Shown here piece by piece: positions 54,483 through 63,471 of a stretch of 64,000 nucleotides of DNA. The position numbers and the translations under genes were made by a program. How positions within the stretch are numbered: position 1 is the stretch's first letter; the number at the start of each line of letters is the position of its first letter. Under the pieces are notes generated by a model. That model saw nothing but the letters and a program-made list of their open reading frames with translations, did no database searches and had not been told where the DNA came from. The stretch comes from Candidatus Barnesiella excrementigallinarum (GTDB taxonomy: Bacteria > Bacteroidota > Bacteroidia > Bacteroidales > Barnesiellaceae), in assembly GCA_019114445.1 (NCBI GenBank), contig DXFL01000019.1, forward strand, positions 1 through 64,000. The letters are read 5' to 3'.

Positions 54483-54512
54483 TTTGCAAATAAAAAAATA
54501 GTATTACCTTTG
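54483..54512 (+). promoter_or_regulatory. Promoter of the tRNA-Val gene
   Basis: TTTG (54483-54486), 18 bases, TACCTTTG (54505-54512), 24 bases before the tRNA 5' end. The same TACCTTTG box precedes the tRNA-Lys gene. Confidence 0.65.
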
Positions 54513-54536
54513 CAACGCTTTTCGGAAAAACAATCC

Positions 54537-54611
54537 GGGCGTTTAGCTCAGCTGGTTTAGAGCATCTGCCTTACAAGCAGAGGGTCGGCGGTTCGAATCC
54601 GTCAACGCCCA
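54537..54611 (+). tRNA. tRNA-Val(TAC)
   Basis: A 75-base tRNA. The acceptor stem GGGCGTT (54537-54543) pairs with AACGCCC (54604-54610), with A as discriminator. The anticodon stem TCTGC/GCAGA encloses the loop CTTACAA, so the anticodon is TAC. The T-loop is GGTTCGAATCC. The CCA end is encoded (54612-54614). A terminator follows. Confidence 0.97.
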
Positions 54612-54640
54612 CCACTCACTAAAAACAACATATATGTCCG

Positions 54641-54674
54641 CACTTGTAAGCGATTTGGCTTGCAGGTGTTTTTT
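54641..54674 (+). terminator. Intrinsic terminator of tRNA-Val
   Basis: CACTTGTAAGC (54641-54651) pairs with GCTTGCAGGTG (54658-54668), 11 pairs with two G-U, followed by TTTTTT. Confidence 0.85.
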
Positions 54675-54678
54675 ATTT

Positions 54679-56214
54679 TCACCTCTTTTTATCCTTGTAC
54701 TCCACACTCGACCCTACACGCCGACGGCCCTTGTGACGTACCGTTTTGCCACAATGCGAACAACGATAATACGAATAATAGTGTTCGATTGCCGTTGTCT
54801 CCTTCTCGACATATTCATCGACCGTATCTTTGATCACAAGGGTATTGCCATGCCGCTCTACCTTACGGGAAAGCAACCGGCTTTCGTCGTGCTCATCGAC
54901 CGTAACCACGACACGCGAATCGCCTTCGCCCATAAACCGGAGCGAATTGACCCGGTGGCAATAGGGACACCGCACACTGACATTGACGCCTACCAACATC
55001 CACGCTACTGCTATGCCCACGTAAACGAAAAACATATTGACCGACGGCGTCGAGAAATAAAAGAGATAGAGATGGAAAATAACAATAACACACAGTACCG
55101 AAATAAATTTGAGCAACTTATTGGGCAACGGGCGTATATGGAAAAGGGTATGTTCCAATAGCCACGGTATAAAAAAGGCCAAAACGAGCAACAACAGCGT
55201 ATCGGCCAGCCCGGCAATACCCCGTGCCGCCCAACGGGGCAAACAGCGGCTCCCTATCGAACCGCTCAGCGGATATGCCTCGTAATACCCGGCCTTTACA
55301 TCGTTGGGGTTAATGCGTATATGTGAGTTGACAGCCTTAGACAAGAACCGAGTCATTCTCATCTTTTCTTCCGACAACTGATAATCGGCCAACGTATCGT
55401 TTTCAAAGACCAACCGCATCGAGAAATACAATAGCGAATCATTTTGCAACACATTGACATTGGGGAAGAAAGCATACTTGCGACTACCTTTCACCGTTAC
55501 ACTATGTGCAGGTACATACCTGTTTTCTATCGCCGTCAAGCTATCGCCTTTCAGCCCCTCCAAATCTTCGGCAAAGGCCACCATATATTCAAACGCAGGC
55601 TCTCTTTCGCCCTTAATCTTCGAAGTATAGATAGGCATTTGCCCACGGATAGGCCAGTAAATGGGCTCGAAGGCCAGCTCCTCGCCGTTGTCGAGATGAT
55701 ATAAATAGGGATAGTCGCTCTGTTTCTTCTCCGATTTCATCGGGTTCTTGGAGAGGCGTTCTACCCGCTCTACCCGAAAAGGTTTCAGTTCGCCATCGAC
55801 GTTGAGTTTCACCTCCAAACCAGCAGCCGCCTCGGGCACCACAGCAAAACCGCGTGTGCCATCTGGCAACTCAATTTGATACTCGGCCCACGGCTTATAG
55901 CTCAATAGGACTGGCTCATCGGGCAAGTCGTAACAGATCGCCAGCAACCGCACCGTCGTACCGGCCGGCACTTTGCGCACAACCTCCTTGCCGTCGATAC
56001 CCACAACCCGCATATCGGTACTCCACCGCAGTTTTATCTCCCGCGACTGTTCCCGTACCTCCTCCATGCTCATCGATGAATAATCAAGCAAATTCCACAA
56101 CCCGAAATTGCTCCACGGCAATATACAAAGCAGAGCCAAATAGATTACAATAGCGCAAAATCCACGCCATACCTCTTCATTCTTATCAATAATCCTGTAA
56201 CGACTTCTATCCAT
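54679..56214 (-). CDS. Membrane protein with C-terminal zinc ribbon, function unknown
   Basis: A 511-residue protein. One membrane segment lies near the N-terminus (CAIVIYLALLCILPWSNFGLW, about 20-40). A long beta-rich extracytoplasmic part with an SH3-like stretch (VPAGTTVRLLAICYDLP, about 82-98) follows. Three more hydrophobic segments span about 335-410. The C-terminus has two CxxC pairs (RCPYCHRVN and YRCSHCGKTVRHKG) flanking a charged segment, forming a likely cytosolic zinc ribbon. I do not recognise a family. It ends just after the tRNA-Val terminator, on the opposite strand. Confidence 0.7.
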   Translation of the reverse strand: MDRSRYRIIDKNEEVWRGFCAIVIYLALLCILPWSNFGLWNLLDYSSMSMEEVREQSREIKLRWSTDMRVVGIDGKEVVRKVPAGTTVRLLAICYDLPDEPVLLSYKPWAEYQIELPDGTRGFAVVPEAAAGLEVKLNVDGELKPFRVERVERLSKNPMKSEKKQSDYPYLYHLDNGEELAFEPIYWPIRGQMPIYTSKIKGEREPAFEYMVAFAEDLEGLKGDSLTAIENRYVPAHSVTVKGSRKYAFFPNVNVLQNDSLLYFSMRLVFENDTLADYQLSEEKMRMTRFLSKAVNSHIRINPNDVKAGYYEAYPLSGSIGSRCLPRWAARGIAGLADTLLLLVLAFFIPWLLEHTLFHIRPLPNKLLKFISVLCVIVIFHLYLFYFSTPSVNMFFVYVGIAVAWMLVGVNVSVRCPYCHRVNSLRFMGEGDSRVVVTVDEHDESRLLSRKVERHGNTLVIKDTVDEYVEKETTAIEHYYSYYRCSHCGKTVRHKGRRRVGSSVEYKDKKR

Positions 56215-56312
56215 AAAGCCCTCCTTCTCGTGATGTTTTTCAAAAAAATTAGATTCTCAATCCCTAATATCGGGCAGCCTACCGAAAAACGGCTTCACCC
56301 GCTTCATTCGGA

Positions 56313-56320
56313 CAAAAATA
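56313..56320 (-). promoter_or_regulatory. Candidate -7 box of the zinc-ribbon membrane protein gene
   Basis: Minus-strand TATTTTTG, 99 bases upstream of the start codon; no matching -33 element. Confidence 0.35.
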
Positions 56321-56434
56321 AAAAAATTTCTCAAAAAGAAAAATAGGTTGCTATCTTTTACCATAACAGCCTATTTTACACTACCACTCTTTATATCGGC
56401 CCCCGATGTTCATCGGAGAAAGCGTATCATCATA

Positions 56435-57310
56435 TTACTCGACAACCAATCGACCCGAAGCGATCACTTTATTCCCCCGGATTACGGTGTAAACATATAC
56501 CCCGCCATTCATCTGCGAAGTTTCTATCTCTACATTTTCGTTATCGCCTGTCGAGAACGATTGAACCAACGAGCCATCGAGCCGAACCACATTCACCACA
56601 GCGTTTTTCATACTGTATTTTCCACGTGCCACAGTATATACCTCGCCCTGCTTCACCGGGTTGGGATACCCCGCCGACACTTTGCTCTCGGAAACCAATT
56701 TCAATACATTACTATTCACCTCTCGATTCACTTCGTACAATTTCAATGAATAACTTCCCCCAGAACCACAATATACAGAAAGATACAATTTGTCTTTCAA
56801 CAGAATAAATTGAGGGGTTTCCATATTTGTACCCTCGGGATAAGTAATATCGGCCAAACAATTCCCATTCGTCTGCATAATTTTAAACCCATAAGGCTGA
56901 TAGTAAGCATACCCCCCCGTATCGACCAATCGGTTTTTCTCAACCATATACTCAAATTCCGCATCGTCATTCAACAAGGTTTGAGAAAACAAAAAACTTT
57001 CATCTGCTCCTTCATACGCATGATGTGCACTATTAAGGAAAGCCGTAGATCTTAAAAAATCAGTGATAGAATGAATCTTCTGCCACGAAGAGTTGTAAAT
57101 ATTATATGAACTGGCTCCTGGCGAAGTATTAAAATCAGGAGCTGTTGCACGAATACACTCCACTAAATAATCTTCTCCATTCTGACAATAAGCCACAAGC
57201 GATAAATCATCTCCTCCAAATGAGAGCGGTGTAAGAATACCGTTATCGGCTACCGCAAAAGAGGTAGCAAAGACCGTCAACATTGCGGTCAAAAGTAAAT
57301 TATGTTTCAT
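56435..57310 (-). CDS. Secreted protein with T9SS-like C-terminal sorting domain
   Basis: A 291-residue exported protein with a signal peptide (HNLLLTAMLTVFATSFAVA). The last 75 residues match the type A sorting domain of type IX secretion cargo: SAGYPNPVKQGEVYTV, then VVRLDGSLVQSF, then QMNGGVYVYTVIRGNKVIASG and a final VVE. The N-terminal part (about 200 residues) is unlike anything I recognise; it may be a beta-sheet domain. If the host has a T9SS, this protein should be placed on the surface or released. It stands alone with its own -7 box. Confidence 0.75.
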   Translation of the reverse strand: MKHNLLLTAMLTVFATSFAVADNGILTPLSFGGDDLSLVAYCQNGEDYLVECIRATAPDFNTSPGASSYNIYNSSWQKIHSITDFLRSTAFLNSAHHAYEGADESFLFSQTLLNDDAEFEYMVEKNRLVDTGGYAYYQPYGFKIMQTNGNCLADITYPEGTNMETPQFILLKDKLYLSVYCGSGGSYSLKLYEVNREVNSNVLKLVSESKVSAGYPNPVKQGEVYTVARGKYSMKNAVVNVVRLDGSLVQSFSTGDNENVEIETSQMNGGVYVYTVIRGNKVIASGRLVVE

Positions 57311-57361
57311 ATCAGATAAAATTTTAGATGTCCCTCTTCCATAAAATTAAAAAACACAAGG

Positions 57362-57369
57362 CAAAAATA
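57362..57369 (-). promoter_or_regulatory. -7 box of the T9SS-like cargo gene
   Basis: Minus-strand TATTTTTG, 52 bases upstream of the start codon. A small inverted repeat, CCTGC-N7-GCAGG, lies at 57381-57397 near the -33 zone. Confidence 0.45.
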
Positions 57370-57490
57370 GTTCAAATCCTCCTGCATACTTCGCAGGTAT
57401 CTGTACTTATGCTTTCCTATTGTCCCCATGATGCCCAAATTCATTTCTATAAAAAAAGCGCCTACGTTTACAGTAAGCGCCGTTCTTGTG

Positions 57491-57563
57491 TGACCCCGGA
57501 GGGGCTCGAACCCTCGACCCAATGATTAAGAGTCATTTGCTCTACCAACTGAGCTACGGAGTC
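57491..57563 (-). tRNA. tRNA-Lys(CTT)
   Basis: A 73-base minus-strand tRNA. The acceptor GACTCCG pairs with CGGGGTC with one G-U. The D-arm contains GCTCAGTTGGTAGAGC. The anticodon stem AATGA/TCATT encloses CTCTTAA, so the anticodon is CTT. The T-loop is GGGTTCGAGCCC. The discriminator is A and CCA is not encoded. Confidence 0.97.
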
Positions 57564-57584
57564 GTTCTTCAAAAGGAACGGGTG

Positions 57585-57615
57585 CAAAGGTAACGCTTTT
57601 CGAGAAACCCGCAAA
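57585..57615 (-). promoter_or_regulatory. Promoter of the tRNA-Lys gene
   Basis: Minus-strand TTTG (57612-57615), 19 bases, TACCTTTG (57585-57592), 22 bases before the tRNA. Confidence 0.72.
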
Positions 57616-57698
57616 GCGATTATTCAAAAAAATTTTCCCAATCCTCTATTTTTTAACCCTCGAATGTCAATGGCAAAACTATGCGACAACCATATCGG

Positions 57699-58541
57699 TT
57701 ACAAAGTGTGGCCATACCATTCGTCGGGATCTTGCTGCTCTTCGAACCGATAAAGCTCCGAAGGGTGGTTACGGGTCAACGCTACCAGTTCCACATCTTT
57801 GCCCACCCGTATTCCCTCTTCGTACAAACGATTCTCTACCGTTTTGTAAGCCAATTCGGGGTGATTATTGTCGCCGCTCAGGTGACACAGGAAGATATTC
57901 CGCAAGGCAGGCGTATAAATTTGTGCCAAATAGTTGGCTGTATGGGCATTGTCCATGTGTCCGCTCCCGGCAAGGATACGGTTTTGCAGGTGCGGAGGAT
58001 AGGAACCGTGCAACAGCATGGCCTCGTCGTAATTCGACTCGATGACTAAATAATTAGCCTGCCGCAAGTATTTATCGACCGTGGAAGTAATGTGCCCCAA
58101 GTCGGTGGCAAAAGCAAAATGAAGAGTGCCGTATGTAATAAAAAAGCCCACATTATCGCTCCCGTCGTGAGGAACTTCGAAGGCCGTAATCGTAAAATCT
58201 TTTATCTTAAACGGAATTTCCTTGACAATGGGGCGATGTGCGCTATAAATTTTATCGACCATGCAATAGTTACGGTTCATTCCGTTTTTAATCGCCTCGG
58301 TCGTATAAATGGGGATTCCATATTTTTCGCCCAACGTCCCGGCAGCCTTGATATGGTCGGCATGGTCGTGGGTAATACACAGCGCGACAATTTTCTCAAA
58401 AGGGATACCGTAATCTTTCAAGACCTTTTTAATCGTTCGCACTCCTTTACCGGCATCAATCAATATGCCATATTCTTCGTTTCCTATATAATAACAGTTG
58501 CCGCTACTGCCGCTGGCCAGGCTTAGAAACTGTAAACTCAT
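57699..58541 (-). CDS. MBL-fold metallo-hydrolase (WalJ/YycJ-like)
   Basis: A 280-residue metallo-beta-lactamase-fold hydrolase. The metal motif is THDHADHIKAAG (HxHxDH, about residues 57-68), with GSSGNCYYI near the N-terminus and ESNYDEAML and CHLSGDNN further on. This order matches YycJ/WalJ proteins, thought to be nucleic-acid-related hydrolases linked to cell-wall or DNA-replication coordination. The ATG at 58541 is preferred because the fold begins there; an upstream in-frame codon would add 15 residues. Confidence 0.82.
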   Translation of the reverse strand: MSLQFLSLASGSSGNCYYIGNEEYGILIDAGKGVRTIKKVLKDYGIPFEKIVALCITHDHADHIKAAGTLGEKYGIPIYTTEAIKNGMNRNYCMVDKIYSAHRPIVKEIPFKIKDFTITAFEVPHDGSDNVGFFITYGTLHFAFATDLGHITSTVDKYLRQANYLVIESNYDEAMLLHGSYPPHLQNRILAGSGHMDNAHTANYLAQIYTPALRNIFLCHLSGDNNHPELAYKTVENRLYEEGIRVGKDVELVALTRNHPSELYRFEEQQDPDEWYGHTL

Positions 58542-58563
58542 ATCCGTTGTTCTCCTCGGGGCA

Positions 58564-58571
58564 CAAAGATA
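58564..58571 (-). promoter_or_regulatory. -7 box of the MBL hydrolase gene
   Basis: Minus-strand TATCTTTG, 23 bases upstream of the start codon. Confidence 0.55.
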
Positions 58572-58660
58572 ACTTTTTGGCGGCACAATTAAAAATTATC
58601 ACAAGCAAGATATTGGGGTATCTGCTTAAATTCCCTACAAAAAACCGGCAACCCGAATCG

Positions 58661-59368
58661 TTATTTATAAAGCAAAAATATGGCCGGCGTTTTTTTGTAG
58701 TCGTATTTTGCCTTTGCCCACTCGCACAACGGCTGAGTGCGAATATCCTCATCGGGACAAGTAATGTTGGCCGCCACGCATAGGCGGGTATGAGGACGGC
58801 AAGCCCGCACAAGGTCTTCTATCATCTTGTGGTTACGATAGGGGGTCTCGATAAATATTTGAGTTTGATCCTCGGCATAAGCCCGTTGTTCCAATTGCTT
58901 GATCCGCTTTGTCCGCTCGCTCCCCTCGATGGGCAAATACCCTTGAAAAGCAAAACTCTGTCCGTTGAATCCCGATGCCATGAGCGACATCAAAATCGAC
59001 GACGGCCCCACCAGCGGCACAACCGGCAAATGTTCGCGCTGGGCAATAGCTACCACATCGGCCCCCGGATCGGCCACCGCAGGGCAACCCGCTTCCGAAA
59101 TCACTCCCATAGCGCACCCCTGTCGCAACGGTTCGAGGAAACCCGAAATCTCCGTTGCCGGGGTGTGGCGGTTCAGTTCGTAAAAGGTAAGCGAATCGAT
59201 ACAAATATCGGGATTCGACTTTTTCAGGAATCTGCGAGCCGAACGCACATTCTCCACGATAAAATGGCTTATCCCGGCTATTACCTCGCGGTTGTACGGG
59301 GGCAATACCTGCTCGACAGGAGTGTCGCCCAGCGGGACGGGAATGAGGTATAAGGCAACTGTATGCAT
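58661..59368 (-). CDS. RsmI-like tetrapyrrole-methylase-family rRNA methyltransferase
   Basis: A 235-residue SAM-dependent methyltransferase. MGVISEAGCPAVADPGADVVAIA, PLVGPSSILMSLMASGF and FAFQGYLP are the RsmI (16S rRNA C1402 2'-O-methylation) hallmarks. ETPYRNHKMIEDL and CVAANITCPDEDI complete the match. Its gene is divergent from a second rRNA methyltransferase, with both read from a palindromic promoter. Confidence 0.85.
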   Translation of the reverse strand: MHTVALYLIPVPLGDTPVEQVLPPYNREVIAGISHFIVENVRSARRFLKKSNPDICIDSLTFYELNRHTPATEISGFLEPLRQGCAMGVISEAGCPAVADPGADVVAIAQREHLPVVPLVGPSSILMSLMASGFNGQSFAFQGYLPIEGSERTKRIKQLEQRAYAEDQTQIFIETPYRNHKMIEDLVRACRPHTRLCVAANITCPDEDIRTQPLCEWAKAKYDYKKTPAIFLLYK

Positions 59369-59398
59369 AAAAGAGTTCTTTTAACCACATGAAACTAT

Positions 59399-59422
59399 CG
59401 GCAAAATTAGCTAATTTTGCCG
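59399..59422. promoter_or_regulatory. Perfect palindrome carrying two divergent -7 boxes
   Basis: A 24-base perfect palindrome centred between 59410 and 59411. TAATTTTG on the plus strand (59412-59419) faces rsmF-like, and TAATTTTG on the minus strand (59409-59402) faces rsmI-like. The two start sites would be about 30 bases apart and compete. Confidence 0.6.
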
Positions 59423-59445
59423 AATAGCGAAAAACAAAACCCGTT

Positions 59446-60870
59446 ATGACGAACCTTCCCCAATCGTTTATCGACCGCACCAGCCACCTGCTCGGCGACG
59501 ACTATTCCCGTTTTGCCCTCGCACTCGAATCGGAACTTCCCGCAAGCATTCGCCTTAACCCCGCCAAGAGCATTCCAACCGGTGAGGTTGGCGAAACCGT
59601 AGGCTGGGCGACACAGGGCTACTACCTGCCGAGCCGGCCGTCGTTCACCTTCGACCCACTGTTTCATGCCGGGGCTTACTACGTGCAGGAGGCCGCCTCG
59701 ATGTTCCTCAACCGGGTTATCAACCAATACATTCACACCCCGGTACGCTATCTCGACCTTTGCGCCGCTCCCGGCGGGAAATCGACCGACGCCATCGCCT
59801 CGCTCCCGGCGGGCAGCCTTGTGGTGAGCAACGAGGTCGTACCCAACCGGGCCTATATCCTTGCCGAAAATATCATCAAATGGGGCTCGCCCTACTCCAT
59901 CGTCAGCCGCAACGAAGCGGCCGACTTTGCCCGGCTCGAAGCCTATTTCGATGTGATCGCCGCCGATGTCCCCTGTTCGGGCGAAGGTATGTTTCGCAAA
60001 GACCCCGACGCCATTGCCGAGTGGTCGCCCGCCGGCGTAACCCGCTGCGCCGAACGACAACGGCAAATCCTCACCGACGTATGGGATGCCTTGCGTCCCG
60101 GCGGACTGCTCATTTACAGCACTTGTACCTACAACCTCGAAGAGAACGAAGAGATGGTTCTTTTCCTGATGAAACAGTTTGGCGCCACCCCCCTCGCCGT
60201 CGATACCGATCCCGCTTGGGGTATCGCACCCGCTTTTCTTCCCGAAGTTACCGCCTATCGATTCATGCCTCACCTTACCCGAGGCGAAGGCTTGTTCATG
60301 GCCGTACTGCAAAAACCGGGAGAGCCCGACGAATCCCGACGGGAACGACTGTTGTCTACTGTGGCGACAAGCGGGAAGCGAAACAAAAAAAACGCCTCAG
60401 CCCAACCGGCCATACCTCGGGAATGGCAACAGGCCTTAGCCAACCCCGACGGTTACACGTTCGTCAACGATAACGATACGGTTACCGCCATTCCCCATAA
60501 TTACGAGGCCGATTACAAACTCCTGTCCCGCCACCTCGACTTGCTGCACGCAGGCATTACCATAGCCACCGCCAAAGGAAAAGATTTCATTCCACACGTG
60601 GCTCTCGCCCTCTCGACGGCACTCGCCTCCGACAAGACGCCCCGTTTCGAAGCCGACCTCCCTACCGCCCTTGCCTACCTGCGTCGCGAAAGCATAGTCC
60701 TGCCGCCCGACCAGCCGCGCGGATATGTACTCATTGCCTATCGCCAATTTCCTCTCGGCTGGGTCAAGAACCTCGGCAATCGGGCCAACAACCTCTATCC
60801 GCAAGAGTGGCGCATCCGCAGCGGACACACCCCCGACACTCCGGCAGAACTCTCCATCGCCCATTTGTAA
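59446..60870 (+). CDS. RsmF/NOP2-like rRNA m5C methyltransferase
   Basis: A 474-residue RNA cytosine-C5-methyltransferase. The SAM site is LDLCAAPGGKSTD (about residues 103-115). Catalytic cysteines sit in ADVPCSGEGMFRKD (motif IV) and YSTCTYN (motif VI). The C-terminal 150 residues hold the PUA-like/RsmF-specific domain ending in PLGWVKNLGNRANNLYPQEWRIRSG. It should methylate 16S rRNA. Confidence 0.9.
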   Translation: MTNLPQSFIDRTSHLLGDDYSRFALALESELPASIRLNPAKSIPTGEVGETVGWATQGYYLPSRPSFTFDPLFHAGAYYVQEAASMFLNRVINQYIHTPVRYLDLCAAPGGKSTDAIASLPAGSLVVSNEVVPNRAYILAENIIKWGSPYSIVSRNEAADFARLEAYFDVIAADVPCSGEGMFRKDPDAIAEWSPAGVTRCAERQRQILTDVWDALRPGGLLIYSTCTYNLEENEEMVLFLMKQFGATPLAVDTDPAWGIAPAFLPEVTAYRFMPHLTRGEGLFMAVLQKPGEPDESRRERLLSTVATSGKRNKKNASAQPAIPREWQQALANPDGYTFVNDNDTVTAIPHNYEADYKLLSRHLDLLHAGITIATAKGKDFIPHVALALSTALASDKTPRFEADLPTALAYLRRESIVLPPDQPRGYVLIAYRQFPLGWVKNLGNRANNLYPQEWRIRSGHTPDTPAELSIAHL

Positions 60871-61150
60871 CCGGGGAAGTCCCAAAGGCAAACGGGGCCT
60901 TTCCTGCCAAACCGATACCATATTTCAAAGCCGAAACTTTTTTATTTACCATACCTCAATGTTTCGCGCCCTAATGTTTTATATATCGGTTTTTTTATTA
61001 CTTTTGCAAATAGGAATGTAACAAAAGGCAGCTCCCGACAACCGGGGATTACCCCCTATCGACGCCATCTGCCACTTGTTTACAGACCAAGCAGACGGGT
61101 GCACGATACACCCCTGCCGCAAATGTCGTTTTCCCTTAAAAAAAAGCCCT
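60871..61150 (+). other. Leader region of glgB with hairpins
   Basis: No protein gene. It holds the -7 box at 60999 and a leader of about 138 bases. Visible are GGCAG (61027-61031) with CTGCC (61069-61073), and a hairpin GGGTG-CACGATA-CACCC (61097-61113) extended by GCAG/CTGC. Confidence 0.5.
60999..61006 (+). promoter_or_regulatory. -7 box of glgB
   Basis: TACTTTTG, predicting a transcript start near 61013. Confidence 0.55.
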
Positions 61151-63262
61151 ATGAAAACTTTGAAACTGATAAAGAACGACCCGTGGCTAACTCCCTACAA
61201 ACAAGCTATCGAAGGCCGGCACAACCGTGCTGTGGAAAAAATCGCCGAATTGACCAACGGCACAGGCAACCTTTCGGAGTTTGCCGACGGCTATCTCTAC
61301 TTTGGACTACATAAAGAGAAAAAACAGTGGGTATTTCGGGAATGGGCTCCCAATGCCAATGCCATCTATTTGATAGGCAGCTTCTCGGATTGGAAAGAGT
61401 TACCCGAATATCGGCTACTGGCAATCGGCGGAGGCGTGTGGGAAATAAAACTCCCCCTCAAAGCGCTGCACCACCTCGACCTCTACAAACTGTCGGTTCA
61501 TTGGAACGGCGGGCAAGGCGAACGTATTCCCGCTTGGGCCACCCGCGTGATACAGGATCCCGAAACATATATCTTTTCGGCTCAGGTTTGGGACCCGGCA
61601 AAGCCTTATGAATTCGCCAAAAAGAACTTCAAGCCGCAAACCTCTCCGCTACTCATCTACGAATGCCACATCGGTATGGCACAACAAGAGGAGAAAGTGG
61701 GCAGCTACAACGAATTCCGCGAAAAAATCCTGCCCCGTATCGTTGCCGACGGCTACAACGCCATACAAATCATGGCTATACAGGAACACCCCTATTACGG
61801 CTCCTTCGGGTATCACGTGTCGAGTTTCTTCGCCCCCTCATCGCGGTTCGGTACACCCGACGACCTGAAAGCGCTCATCGACGAAGCCCACAAAAAGGGT
61901 ATAGCCGTAATCATGGATATTGTCCACTCCCACGCCGTTAAAAACGAAGTAGAAGGGCTGGGACGGTTCGACGGCTCGTACAATCAATATTTCTATGGCG
62001 ACCACCGTCGGGAACACCCGGCATGGGACTCGCTCTGTTTCGACTACGGCAAGAACGAGGTAATCCATTTCCTCCTCTCCAACTGCAAATATTGGCTCGA
62101 CGAATTCCGATTCGACGGCTTCCGGTTCGACGGCGTTACCTCCATGCTCTATTATAACCACGGTTTAGGACAAGCCTTTGGCTCGTACGACGACTATTAT
62201 AACGGAGGACAGGACGACAATGCCATTGTTTACCTCTCGCTCGCCAACGAATTGATACATCAGGTAAATCCGCGAGCCATCACCATTGCCGAGGAGATGA
62301 GCGGTATGCCGGGATTGGCAACCAAATTCAAGGACGGAGGTATCGGGTTCGACTACCGAATGGCCATGGGTATTCCCGATTTTTGGATAAAGACCATCAA
62401 AGAGAAGAAAGACGAGGATTGGAAACCTACCGCCATATTTTGGGAACTCACCAACCGTCGCGCCGACGAAAAAACCATCAACTACGCCGAAAGTCACGAC
62501 CAAGCACTGGTGGGCGACAAGACTATCATTTTCCGTCTGATCGACGACGTAATGTACTGGCACATGAGCAAAGGCGATTCCAACATGACAGTAGACCGCG
62601 GTATGTCGCTCCACAAGATGATTCGACTGGTAACCCTCTCGACCATCAACGGCGGATACCTCAATTTCATGGGTAACGAATTCGGGCATCCCGAATGGAT
62701 CGACTTCCCCCGTCAGGGCAACGGCTGGTCCTACAAATATGCCCGTCGCCAATGGGACCTCGTAGACCGGGAAGACCTCAAATACCAATACCTCGGAGCT
62801 TTCGACCAAGCCATAATCCATTTGGTTGGTCAACAAAAGAAATTCGAGCAAACGCCTATCGTAAAACTATGCGAAAACGATGGTGACCAAGTTCTTGCTT
62901 TCCTGCGCGACGACCTGCTCTTCGTTTTCAACTTCCACCCCTTCAAATCGTTCAACGGATACGGCATTTTGGCTCCGAAGGGAGAATACGAGCCGGTATT
63001 GAGCAGCGACGATGCAGCTTTCGGCGGATATAACCTCGTTGATATGACGGTAAACCACCATACTCAATTCGACCCGCTTTTCGAAAAAGAAAAGAAAGAA
63101 TGGCTCATGCTCTATCTGCCTGCACGTACAGCCCAAATATTAAGGTGGAAAAAACCTCAGGCAGCAGCAACAAAAGATAAAGCAAAAGCTGCAAAAGCCG
63201 AATCCCCCGCAAAAAAGACAGAGGAAACCAAAAAACGAAAAGCAAAAAATAAAGCCGAATAA
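61151..63262 (+). CDS. glgB: 1,4-alpha-glucan (glycogen) branching enzyme
   Basis: A 703-residue GH13 branching enzyme that forms alpha-1,6 branches in glycogen. An N-terminal CBM48-type domain (VFREWAPNANAIYLIGSFSDW) precedes the barrel. Catalytic motifs are IVMDIVHSH-type VIMDIVHSHA, FRFDGFRFDGVTSML (nucleophile Asp near 326), TIAEEMSG (acid/base Glu near 380) and YAESHDQALVGDKT. The form is the eukaryotic-like GH13_8 type common in Bacteroidetes. The last 35 residues are a Lys/Ala/Glu-rich tail, probably disordered. The ATG at 61151 is preferred to one at 61076. Confidence 0.92.
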   Translation: MKTLKLIKNDPWLTPYKQAIEGRHNRAVEKIAELTNGTGNLSEFADGYLYFGLHKEKKQWVFREWAPNANAIYLIGSFSDWKELPEYRLLAIGGGVWEIKLPLKALHHLDLYKLSVHWNGGQGERIPAWATRVIQDPETYIFSAQVWDPAKPYEFAKKNFKPQTSPLLIYECHIGMAQQEEKVGSYNEFREKILPRIVADGYNAIQIMAIQEHPYYGSFGYHVSSFFAPSSRFGTPDDLKALIDEAHKKGIAVIMDIVHSHAVKNEVEGLGRFDGSYNQYFYGDHRREHPAWDSLCFDYGKNEVIHFLLSNCKYWLDEFRFDGFRFDGVTSMLYYNHGLGQAFGSYDDYYNGGQDDNAIVYLSLANELIHQVNPRAITIAEEMSGMPGLATKFKDGGIGFDYRMAMGIPDFWIKTIKEKKDEDWKPTAIFWELTNRRADEKTINYAESHDQALVGDKTIIFRLIDDVMYWHMSKGDSNMTVDRGMSLHKMIRLVTLSTINGGYLNFMGNEFGHPEWIDFPRQGNGWSYKYARRQWDLVDREDLKYQYLGAFDQAIIHLVGQQKKFEQTPIVKLCENDGDQVLAFLRDDLLFVFNFHPFKSFNGYGILAPKGEYEPVLSSDDAAFGGYNLVDMTVNHHTQFDPLFEKEKKEWLMLYLPARTAQILRWKKPQAAATKDKAKAAKAESPAKKTEETKKRKAKNKAE

Positions 63263-63300
63263 CCGTCGAATCGGACAACACGGTTTTGTAAATCATAGCG

Positions 63301-63336
63301 AAGGGCTGCTCCCGAAAACCAAACGGGGCAGCCCTT
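63301..63336 (+). terminator. Probable terminator of glgB
   Basis: AAGGGCTGCTCC (63301-63312) pairs with GGGGCAGCCCTT (63325-63336) with one G-U. It closely resembles the hairpin after infB. Confidence 0.62.
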
Positions 63337-63471
63337 TGCCATGACCCTATCCCCAGCAATCGGTCCCCTCCGAACCGACCCAAAAAGAAACACGATAGAT
63401 ATATGTTTGTAACTTTTCTGTAACATGAATGTTGTTCCTTTGCAGGTGAAAAGCTATGCAAATTGGAGATT

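Noticed and set aside
56403-56416. Hairpin CCGATG-TT-CATCGG as terminator of the T9SS-like gene
   Set aside because: The loop is too short and no T-run follows on the minus strand.
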